From the NCBI GenBank assembly GCA_021292165.1, contig JAHFWL010000192.1, forward strand, positions 62,001 through 126,000: DNA of 64,000 nucleotides, written 5' to 3'. Of the stretch, positions 55,675-64,000 are shown in pieces (position 1 is the first letter of the stretch; each line of letters opens with the position of its first letter). The position numbers and the translations under genes are program-made. The stretch is from Shinisaurus crocodilurus (lineage: Eukaryota; Chordata; Lepidosauria; Squamata; Shinisauridae). The notes under the pieces are model-generated. The model ran no database searches. It was not told where the DNA came from and saw only the letters and a program-made list of their open reading frames with translations.

Positions 55675-55714
<40 letters not shown>

Positions 55715-55716
<2 letters not shown>

Positions 55717-56058
55717 AGTAGTGGATGACAGTAAAAATTAGAGAAAACTTACAGAATATCAATTGACCTTGACTACAATAGCAGTCTTTTTGGGGGTTGG
55801 GGCTGACCATCTCTCAAAGGATTTACCACTTCAGCCAATCTTAGGAAGGGTTCTAGCCCCTATGTTCTCCAACTCCTTCCAGGCTCCCTTGCCTTCATTC
55901 TACATTTGTCCCTCCTACTGAGGGCATGGGGGGGGGGGAGAAACACCCTCGAGTAAAAGAAGAGGTAAATTAGATTCCATCCTGCATATCTGAACCTGCC
56001 CAACGAGAAACAATTCTATATTTCACATCAATACTCCAATATGGAACATATTTGTCAA
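55715..56058. other. No recognised feature
   Basis: Unique-looking sequence. Confidence 0.4.
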
Positions 56059-56059
56059 G

Positions 56060-56122
56060 TAATAAGTTACATTGATTTCAAGATTTACATCGAAGTAAGT
56101 ATGTTTATGACTGCAGCCTTAA
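56060..56122. mobile_element. TTAA-type MITE arm
   Basis: AAGTAAGTATGTTTATGACT followed by GCAGCCTTAA is the terminal arm with its TTAA flank. The inner part is diverged. Confidence 0.5.
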
Positions 56123-57202
56123 TTAAAATTCTAATTTAAGATGCTATTTATTTTTGGACTTAGTTGTAATCTCTAGGTGCTGCTAAACATTCAAGTCTCT
56201 TTTTTTTTTTTTAATGAATAGAAAGCAGCAGTGGGATCTGTCTTGCAGGAAAGGATCTGTGCAAAAATTCAACAGAGAAAACTTCTCACAGCATTTCTTC
56301 CTGGAATTCAGCTCTTAAAAAAATAAAAAAATAAAAATAAATAAATAATACAGCCCTGCCTGGAAAGGGTCACAATCCTTCACACCAAGTGGGAAGTGCT
56401 CCCCTGTGATGCTGTCCTTCATGGCTGCAAAGTGCATGTGATGTTTCAGTGTGTGTCTGTATGCATATGCAAATATGCTATTTAAAGAGCATATTAGAAA
56501 GTACATTATATGGACTGTATGCTAGCTGCAGCTTTTAATTGTTCAGTTGTTTAGTCAAGTCCTCATGAGTTCCTGCAACAATTTCCTGGGGATCCAAGAC
56601 TGGATCTGCACAATAATATTTTAAGGCTGATCTTGCTCATGAGTCAAGCTGTACATCATTTCAGACATGCTGTTGCTGAATTTAAAATGATTGCACACTT
56701 AGGGAAATACTTGAAATCATCAGTACAGATAGATCATAAACAGAAATACGTTGTTGTCCACCAAGTGTCTTCTTCATCGCGGAATACATTTTGTTAGTCT
56801 ATTAGCAGTTCCACCAGGCTTAGCTGATAATTACCAGTCTGCTAGGTAAAAAAAAACACTGGTCACTCCTCATTAAATTTATTACAGCACTAACCAGAGA
56901 ACTCCGCTTTTAATGTTTAATGGGAATGTAGACAACATTAATGGATTGACTACTTTTTCCCTTGTTTATCATTGGGAGGGGAGGGAGAACCCAGATTTGA
57001 GTCCAATGCAAGGTGACTGAAATTGCCTATGTGATTGTAAAAGTGGCCACATGACTACATGGAGGAAGAGTAAAGTGAACCAGGAAGTAGATGGTGCAGC
57101 CACTATCAAAGTAATGGTGGTTAACTCACTGCATATGCCCCTCCCTGCTTTCACAGGAACCTTTGTCTACACCATCTTGTATAGTATTCATGATTGCACA
57201 GC
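56123..57202. other. No recognised gene
   Basis: A T-run near 56200 and AAATAAATAA near 56335-56350 may be the eroded tail of a retroelement. Nothing else is recognised. Confidence 0.4.
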
Positions 57203-57906
57203 CTAAAAATCGAATCCTGTACGTGTTTATTCAGAAGTATTTATTCATGCTGAGACTGACTCTTGGGCAAGGATGAGGAACTGCCAGCCCCACAGGCCAA
57301 ACATGGCTCACCAGACCAGCCCATCCAGCCCGTGGGGCTTCAGGTGAGGCCCCTCCTGTAAGCCCAATCAGTGATCAGACATAATGGTGGGTATTCCTCT
57401 GCATGCTGCTCCCCATCCCAATGGGGAGATGAGCAACACACACACTAAAGGGAATCCCGGCTGTTCTCTCCTATCACTGATCAGGCATAGCAGTGGGGAT
57501 TCCCCTAGCATGCTGCTCGCCATCTGAACTGGGGGGGGGGGGTTGCAGTGTGCTAAGTGCTTTGCCCATCCCATTTTCTCCCTAATGGGAGAAGGGAAGG
57601 AACAAGCAAAGCCTCCCTGACCAAGGGGTAAGCTGAAGGAGCACTCATCCAGCAGGTGCCTCAGTTGGGCTAGCTTCACTGGGTGGAGGAAAGCCCATGA
57701 GTAGCAAAGGCAGGCCACAGACCAAGGCACTGGCTAGAGGAGCTCCAGGTGATGCTTTGGCTGGAGACTGGGTGAGGTCAGGGGGCATGGTCCTGCCCCC
57801 TGACATCATCAACTCCATGGAGGGCTTGGTGGGGGTTATCTGGTCCCCCACCCAGATACAGTTCCCCACCCCTGCTCCAAGGTAAGTGTGCATAGGATTG
57901 CAGCAT
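57203..57906. mobile_element. TTAA-type MITE split by a hAT
   Basis: The left half (57203-57267) carries CTAAAAATCGAATCCTG and TTCAGAAGTA. The right half (57875-57906) carries AAGGTAAGTGTGCATAGG and ATTGCAGC. Together they make one TTAA-type MITE. Confidence 0.7.
57268..57874. mobile_element. hAT element inserted in a TTAA-type MITE
   Basis: Ends CAAGGATGAGGAACTG and CAGTTCCCCACCCCTG are inverted. Flanks CTCTTGGG and CTCCAAGG are a decayed copy of the CTCCCAGG expected in the MITE. 607 bp, non-coding. Confidence 0.75.
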
Positions 57907-58574
57907 CCGACTTTAGATATTATTTCCCCCGTTTGACTCTTAAGGCAGAGGCACATCAAACCCACCTTTCTCCATAACTTTCACAAACTGATGGACAAAC
58001 CGATAAGTCATCTTGCCACACTTTATTTAGGCATTCCTAGTTACTGCCCTAGACCAAGGTAAGTTGTCGCAGTGTACTCTTCAGGTAAGGGAGCTCAACC
58101 TTCCTCCCTACAGACTCGCTCAGGTAAGTCAATTCCTCCCTCTCCTGCCCTTCCACTGGCCTCTCTGCCTGTACCCTTGTCCTGCTCTGTTGTATCCTTC
58201 TCCTGTCTTCTCCTTGGTCTCATTCTCTCCTCTCCCATTTCCAGTGTCCTGACTCCACTTGTCCACTCTGTCACTGTCTGTCCATCCTTCCTCTGCTTCC
58301 TAGCTCGCGCTTCCTCATTTCCAAGTGTCCGGTGCTTTCTATTAGGGCCTTTTCAGTATCTTTGCACACTGCCCATCCCATTCTAGCTGTTGATCACTTC
58401 CTCTCTCAGGAGGCCCAGCAACTGGGCAGTGATCTGTGATGAGGTCATTGCCTGGTGCCATCACTTGCCACCATCTTGATGGGGCTCCTTCACCATCAAG
58501 GAGGGGATGGACCGTGCTGGTGAGGCCAAGTGGATCTTCACTGACCCAAAGAATTTTACATGCAATTGTTTTCA
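57907..58574. other. No recognised feature
   Basis: Pyrimidine-rich unique sequence. The 104-codon frame at 58072-58386 is low-complexity and unfamiliar. Confidence 0.4.
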
Positions 58575-58646
58575 TGTTTACTCTGGAGTAAGTCCCACTG
58601 TGTTTGATGGGGCTTACTCCCTAGCATCTTTACTACTGCAGCCTTA
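58575..58646. mobile_element. TTAA-type MITE, partial
   Basis: CTCTGGAGTAAGTCCCACTG and TGGGGCTTACTCCCTAGCA form the inner arms, with GCAGCCTTAG at the right edge. Confidence 0.6.
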
Positions 58647-58869
58647 GTTCTTAGCAGGACAGGAGGAATCAATGGGAAAGATGGCAGGGTGCACTATAAA
58701 TGGGGCTCTGTTTCACAGCATGCATTTTCAGACTGTCCTCTCCAAAAGCAAGAATTCTATTTATATATGTGGTGTTCCTAGCAACGTTTATAATCAGTCA
58801 ATAGGGTGTTGCCCTCCATCTGGTGGGACAGAATCTAAAAACTCTTCTCTATCCATTGTCTGTTCAGTA

Positions 58870-59060
58870 TTATTGAAATTTATTTATTTATTGGTTTATT
58901 ATTAAAAATGGCTATACTGCCATTCAACAGAAATTCCCAAGGCAGTTTGCTTAAAAGAAAAATAAAATATGGGCAAAACCAATTAGAACAATCATAAAAC
59001 ACAAAGTCTAAAAAGGCAACAAGCTCTTGAAAGCTACATAAAAACTACCAGCAGGGCTAA
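58870..59060 (-). repeat. LINE 3' end, reverse strand
   Basis: TTTATTTATTGGTTTATTA, then GGCTATACTGCCATTCAAC and GGCAGTTTGCTTAAAAG, are reversed LINE tail words. An A-rich stretch follows. Confidence 0.55.
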
Positions 59061-59938
59061 AATTAACATCCTTTCCAACCATAAACACATTACACAAGTA
59101 AACTGCACAGATTTCCATAGAAGTTGCATAGAAGTATTTAAGATCACAGTGTTAGTCTATCACCTTGCATAAGACAGGCCTCAGAGGTGGGTTGTGCTCA
59201 TTAGCAGCTACCTGTGACTGGATGCTGTGAGAGTTACATTAGATATGCTCGGTCAAACTATGGTAAAAAGTAGGGACTATACTGCAACCACGATATTTCA
59301 GAAACCACACTGAGAAGATGCCGTGGTATTTTCATTTCCTCTGCTATTTATTGAAATAATACAAAAATCGTAAACTAGTGAGCTGCCCACCAAACAGTGG
59401 CAATATGGAAAACTGCAGTCCAGCTCGCCATTGGGAGCTCATAATTTTCTTTTCTTTAAAAAAAAATATATTTATATTGACTTTAAACTTATAAAAACAT
59501 ACACACAATAACAAATCCAACATTTGGTCAGATGGATAGCATGTTCAGTCTCTGTTACAATTAGTAGATTCCTTGTTCTTTGAAAACCTCTGGAACTCAT
59601 TCTTTTCAATGATGCAAACTATTTGTGTAGTGGCTGCTGCTGGCACATTGGCCCTTATCACCGCATGAAAAGAGCCTTTTTCTTATTGCTATTCTTCTTA
59701 ATAGAGAGGTAAGGTATTTGGGGAGTTTTATTATCCCAGATGAAATATCCAGGGTGCTCAGACACAGTCTATTATCTTCCAGTCCCTCTCCACTTTCTGA
59801 CAGTATCTCTACTGTTCATGCCAGTGAAGTGAATCAGACTGACTTGCTAGCTCAAGTCAGGAATGTACCTTGGTAGGGTTCTGTGAAAGCCATACATAAG
59901 GGCTAAACTAGGTGCTCACTTGCTACATAGTGTGCATA
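59061..59938. other. No recognised feature
   Basis: AT-rich unique sequence. Confidence 0.4.
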
Positions 59939-59939
59939 C

Positions 59940-60405
59940 AACTTGGGGCCAGGCTACCTGAAAGACCACGTTCTCCCATACGAGTCTGCCCAGATCTTTA
60001 GATTTGGGGAGAGGCCCTTCCTTTGGTCCCACCAGCACTGGAGGCACATTTTGTAGGGACACAAGAAGGCCTTCTCAGCAGCTGTTCCCAGGCTCTGGAA
60101 CTCCCTGCCAAGGGAGGCTAGGTTGGCCCCTTTTTTTTGTTGTCCTTCACCAGCAGGTAGAGACATTTTCATTGAGGAAGGCCTTCTTTGGTATATAAGC
60201 TGGTCTGTTGCTAAAGGGGGTGTTAATTGGTTGGGTGTGGTTTATTTCGTCTATTGTTGTGTTTTTAAGAGTGTTTTAAATTTATTTGTTTTTATGTTAT
60301 GCTTTAATTAAGATTTTATTTTGTTTTTATTATTAGCTGCCTTGAGCAGCATTTTTTGGCAGAAAGCTGGGATATAAATGTAATTCAATAAATAATAAAT
60401 AAATG
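59940..60405 (+). pseudogene. L2-type LINE 3' end (C-terminal ORF remnant and tail)
   Basis: The forward strand retains the end of the reverse transcriptase ORF (PRLWNSLP-like at about 60085-60115, shortly after GAAGGCCTTCTCAGC). A 3' UTR with GCTGCCTTGAGCAGC and GAAAGCTGGGATATAAATG and an AATAAATAATAAATAAAT tail follow. Same family as 40042-42300. 5'-truncated and frameshifted. Confidence 0.75.
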
Positions 60406-61124
60406 CACCTACTACATATCAAGTTTTCCACTAATTGGGAGAAATTAGTGGAATCTTACTAGTGGAAGCTTACAGGTGGGAGAAATCTTACTTGGAACTC
60501 AGCACGCGGGATTTATCTCTTCCCGTCCCAGTGCAATCTGAGTAGAATTTTCTCCAACTATTCTCCACCATTCATTGTGCTGGCCACCATTCCACACACA
60601 CACACACACACACACACACCAGTGCCCCAGAATGATGCTAGGCCTGGGGCACTGTGGAAGATCCACATGGTGGCCAGACTGCTCACACAGTTGCTGCTGC
60701 TTCCTCTGGCTTTTCCTTAAGAAAAAAGAAAGACGCTGTGCTACTGCCATTGCTAATGGTGAGCCCCTACCTAAGAGAAATAGTTAGAGAATGTTCCTCC
60801 CCATGAAGACATTTGGTAAAATAAAAATAGTCCCTCCCCACAAATGTCTCTGCCTACAAATACAGTGAAGAATTTTGAGAGGCTGTTTGCGCACACCTCT
60901 ATTTTGAAATGTAGTACTATATTTTCCTTTTTTGACTGTGGAATAAAAATGTCTTCTGCATCAGATCACAATATTGTTATCAAAAGTGTCAAAGGATAAC
61001 CTCAAATTGAATTAGCACCAAAACTAAATTAGAACCTTGCCAAAATATCTGTGTCTATCTTTATTTAGTATTTGTTTCATTCTGAAGTATTGTGTGACAA
61101 CTGAAAGCTCAACCAGTTACATTA
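60406..61124. other. Unique DNA with AC microsatellite
   Basis: An (AC)n tract lies at 60594-60620. No gene is recognised. Confidence 0.45.
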
Positions 61125-61489
61125 GTAAGAAGTAGGCATGCACAGATTTGGTTAATTCCATTCCATCTACATTTCACGAATTGTCAGGCATCTTTTCCTT
61201 CTATTGTCTGCTCAATGATGGAACTGATTTTTCCCCCTTACAAATGTATGAGAATTTAATTCCATTTGCACAAGTGCACATGAGCACTAATGTACAGATT
61301 TTGTTAATTCTATTCCATCAATGTTTCGCAGGTTGCCAGGCGCCTTTCATTCCATTGTCCGCTCATTGACAGATTTTAAGGATGTATGAGAATTTCATTC
61401 CATTTACACAAGTGTGCATTAGCACTAATGCACACTTCTGCTAATGTGCATCAACACTAATGCACACATTAGCTCAAGTGTGAATTTGC

Positions 61490-62472
61490 CAAGGATGGGG
61501 ACTCAGACTCGTAAGTCGGACTTAGTCCCCCCTCTGACTCAACTCGGACTCGAGTCCCAATATTTTTAATGGGACTCGAGACTCGACTCGGGACTCGAGA
61601 CCAAGGACTCTTCAACATCCCTGGGCTGTGCCAGAAGGAGTGGAGAGGAGCGTGATTGCCGGCGAAGAGCGCATGGAAGCGAGGTGTGCCGCTGCTCAGC
61701 CACTATGGACTGCTACCAGGAGTGCAGCCCCAACAGTGTGTCAAGATTTATTTTGATTGATGTGTTGCGTACTTGGGAGAGGCAGAAGAAGGACCTGAGA
61801 TTACTCTGTGTGGCTGCTCTGAGTGTGTTTCTGGTTCCAGCAAGTTCATCACCAGTGGAGCGGGTGTTCAGTGAGGGTGGAATTGTGATGAGATCTCACC
61901 GTTCCAGAATGGGGGGCAAGCATTTAGAAAAAATCATGTTCCTCAAATGCAACATGGATAAGTTTTAGGAAGTACAGCAAGTTTATTTTTTAAAATCATT
62001 TCCCTAAAATGCAACCTTTCAGACATTTTGGGTTTGGCTGCCTCTGCCTGCCTGTCTGGGGTTCCCAGCCTCCTCTGCCTGCCTGGTCTCTTCTTGACCA
62101 GTTCAACAGTTGAATTGTCCAAGACAAAGGCCTCTGCCTGCCTGCTTTGGGGTTCCCTGCCTCCTCTGCCTGCCTGGTTATTTTCGGTTTGTCTGCCTGG
62201 TCTGTTCTTGCCAAAATCAGTTGCAGAGTTTTGAAATAAAAAGGCACACTTGTGCCTAGAATTTATTTAAACCACACATCTGAAGTAGCCTTATTTTGTT
62301 GGGGAAAAAACCCATTGATTTTAATAGGGACTCGTGGAGTCAGTTTTGGGAGTGACTCATGACTCGTGACTCACCATTTTGGACCAAGGACTCGGACTCG
62401 AACTCGAGACTCGGGTCCAAAGACTCGTGACTCGACTCGTGACTCGAGACCAAGGACTCTTCAACATCCCTG
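61490..62472 (+). mobile_element. GAGTC-type hAT element with exact 8-bp TSD
   Basis: This 983-bp element starts CAAGGATGGGGACTCAG and ends CTTCAACATCCCTG. Flanks GAATTTGC at 61482-61489 and 62473-62480 are identical. GACTC/GAGTC pentamers crowd both ends. A transposase remnant (61684-61968) and the CAGGCAGG module lie between. The first 134 bp (61490-61623) again end in an internal CATCCCTG. It is in the opposite orientation to 19218-21124. Confidence 0.93.
61684..61968 (+). pseudogene. hAT transposase C-terminal fragment (dimerisation domain)
   Basis: The 94-codon frame ends in a clear hAT C-terminal dimerisation domain: SSPVERVFSEGG followed by a basic stretch (MRSHRSRM) and KIMFLKCN. The catalytic DDE core and the BED zinc finger are missing, so this is a deletion derivative. 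The stop at 61966-61968 is followed by the 3' module and GAGTC end, which orients the family: transposase reads towards the 62472 end. Confidence 0.85.
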
Positions 62473-62628
62473 GAATTTGCACACATCCCCCCTAAAAAGT
62501 TAAAAAATGATCAGTCAATCTGTGGAAACTCAGAAAAAGACAGTCTACTGTGGAATCTGCGGGTCAGATTCATAGAAATCCAAACTCATTTGAATCCACC
62601 ACAGATTTCTCTGACATTCCTAGTAAGC

Positions 62629-63223
62629 AGCTAGAAGCAATCTGAATCAGATCTGGAAATGCAGTCTCAGACAAGGCACATTTCAAGCTTGTGAGAGAAC
62701 TCCTGCTGTACAGGGTTCCCACAAATCTCAGCACATCATGGGGTCTGAATTCCAGCTTTCAGCCTGAATATCTTAGTTCTTATTGTTTTGACTATGAAAA
62801 ACTATTTGACAGCATCTCAGCACTAAGTACAAGGTAACCCACTTGTCCACACCACAGGGAAGGTATTGAAGTCAAAGTGAATTTTATACTATAGAACTGA
62901 AACGTGCCTTGCTCTCACATCAAAGAGCTGTTATTCAAATCCTGCTGGTCTATGACCGTAATAAACTAACTGAACTGAACTGTTATTCAAATAGGCAACA
63001 TGAAGACAGCTTCACAAACTACCAAAATGAAGTGAAGTACAACTGTTTCACAAATTGTACATTGTGGTACCCAATGAAGAGCACAGTTTTGCTTTGTGAG
63101 GAAAGCCCAGTTGTCCCTCTCCTTCAAAAAGGATTCTCTGTGCATGCTTCCTTGCCATCTGGACCACAAATTTCAGGTCCAATAAAGAGATTGGTGTTAA
63201 TTTGTGGAAGAGGCTCAGGGATT
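62629..63223. other. No recognised feature
   Basis: Unique-looking sequence. Confidence 0.4.
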
Positions 63224-63231
63224 GGTAAGGA

Positions 63232-63377
63232 CAGGGCTTTTTTTCTGGTGGAACTCACCGGAACTGAGTTCCAGCACCTTTTCTTCTATTAATTGCATTA
63301 CAATTTAATCGCCATCTACTCCTGAGGAAATGTAATCCAAGAGTTCCGGTACCCTTTTCTCCAGAAAAAAAGCACTG
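63232..63377. mobile_element. Short hAT MITE with exact 8-bp TSD
   Basis: Starts CAGGGCTTTTTTTCTGG and ends CCAGAAAAAAAGCACTG. Flanks GGTAAGGA at 63224-63231 and 63378-63385 are identical. The arms also share CCGGAACTGAG and GAGTTCCGG words. 146 bp, non-coding. Confidence 0.93.
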
Positions 63378-63395
63378 GGTAAGGAAGATATTTCA

Positions 63396-63555
63396 GTAAT
63401 AGGAGGGGAAGCCGCCATGACCTTATCTGTGGAACATGCTCAGGCTCTGGTGGACATCCAGAGGGAGGAAGTTCCATAACTGAGAAGCAGCCACAGAGAA
63501 TACCTTTCTGTGTCTTCTGTGGCTTGACCTTTGCAATATAATTGGTTTTGGTCAA
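63396..63555 (-). repeat. LINE (L2/CR1-type) ORF end, reverse strand
   Basis: In reverse the sequence includes a WNFLPLD-like translation (63450-63480), typical of the ORF end of L2-like LINEs. Truncated on both sides. Confidence 0.45.
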
Positions 63556-63559
63556 CCAC

Positions 63560-63915
63560 TAGGGAAGTACAGATTTTAAAAAATGTGTTCCATCTGTGTT
63601 TCATGGATTGTTCGGCGTTTTTCATTCCATTGTCCGCTCATTGATGGAATCAGATTTTTTAAACCAGAATTTCATTCTGTGCACTAATGCACACTAGCAC
63701 TAATGCGCACCTGCACACTTGCACTAATGCACATCAGTTAATGCAAATTAGCGCTAATGAGAATTAGTGCAAATCCCCCCCCAAGTGAAAAACCCGGTCC
63801 GCAAGTCCACAGAAACCACGTGACTTGGAAAAAGGTTTTCACTGCAGAATCTGCAGGTCAGATTCCTAGAAATGCAAACCCATCTGAATCTGTTGCAGAT
63901 TTCTCTGTTATCCCA
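63560..63915. mobile_element. TAGGG-type hAT-like element (copy near window end)
   Basis: Starts TAGGGAAGTACAG and ends near CTCTGTTATCCCA. The interior shares CATTCCATTGTCCGCTCATT, GCACTAATGC words, AATGCAAATTAGCGC and GGTCAGATTCCTAG with 61133-62622 and 28502-28963. A TSD is not clear here. Confidence 0.6.
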
Positions 63916-64000
63916 GACAGTTGGTTCCATCCAGTAGTGACTTTGCTTTAGTGGAAAGCACTTCCACTCACACAAGTCCAGAAATTTGTATTTTCGCCAT

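Larger units (their letters stand above)
61133..62622. mobile_element. TAGGG-type hAT element with 8-bp TSD, host of the GAGTC hAT
   Basis: Begins TAGGCATGCACAG and ends CTCTGACATTCCTA. Flanks GTAAGAAG (61125-61132) and GTAAGCAG (62623-62630) agree at 7 of 8. The interior has two copies of a block around CATTCCATTGTCCGCTC-like words and repeated GCACTAATGCACAC. The nested element 61490-62472 accounts for 983 bp. Confidence 0.75.

Noticed and set aside
57368..57965. Overlapping 106- and 120-codon reverse frames
   Set aside because: They lie largely inside the non-coding hAT at 57268-57874.

Overview
The window looks like gene-poor nuclear DNA from a squamate reptile, most likely a lizard. The evidence is the repeat content, not any gene. 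It holds 5S-rRNA-derived SINEs with CR1-like tails, a tRNA-Ala-derived SINE, Sauria-type SINEs, L2/CR1-type LINE debris, a TTAA-flanked palindromic MITE and many small palindromic hAT MITEs of the kind that crowd lizard genomes. There are no operons, no long intact host ORFs, no CRISPR array and no functional rRNA or tRNA gene. Nearly all short open frames lie in repeats, microsatellites or random sequence.

Layout. 1-9 kb: hAT MITEs (1012-1146, 1227-1361, 7310-7445, 8231-8688), a TAGGG-type hAT (2042-2440), a reverse-strand LTR (5078-5518) and LINE tails. 9-13 kb: a 5S-type SINE, a TA-flanked mariner-like MITE, an inverted pair resembling hammerhead cores, and a very GC-rich block (12059-12590). 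13-19 kb: isolated MITEs and microsatellites in AT-rich unique DNA. 19-21 kb: a GAGTC-rich hAT element (19218-21124) with an exact 8-bp target duplication, interrupted by a second hAT (19564-20776) that itself carries about 0.75 kb of CpG-rich DNA. 21-40 kb: mostly unique sequence with MITEs, Sauria-type SINEs, a tRNA-type SINE, an LTR near 32.2-32.6 kb and LINE tails. 40.0-42.3 kb: a decayed reverse-strand L2 LINE broken by two MITEs. 42.8-43.9 kb: a hAT nested in a hAT, then a mariner-like MITE inside an ATT microsatellite. 45.9-48 kb: a SINE split by a MITE, one possible host terminal exon (46566-46719, reverse strand) and a three-copy minisatellite. 51-60 kb: more SINEs, a solo LTR with target duplications (53468-53977), a MITE split by a hAT and L2 3' ends. 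61-64 kb: a TAGGG hAT containing a second GAGTC hAT (61490-62472) that still encodes a transposase C-terminus, followed by further MITEs.

Biologically the window is a layered record of cut-and-paste (hAT, mariner, TTAA-type) and copy-and-paste (L2/CR1, SINE, ERV) activity. At least six nested insertions allow relative dating. The most distinctive material is the GAGTC hAT family and its deletion derivatives, the hAT carrying CpG-rich DNA, and a hybrid MITE whose outer arms and core come from two unrelated MITE families. Family names are from recognition by eye; no database search was possible.
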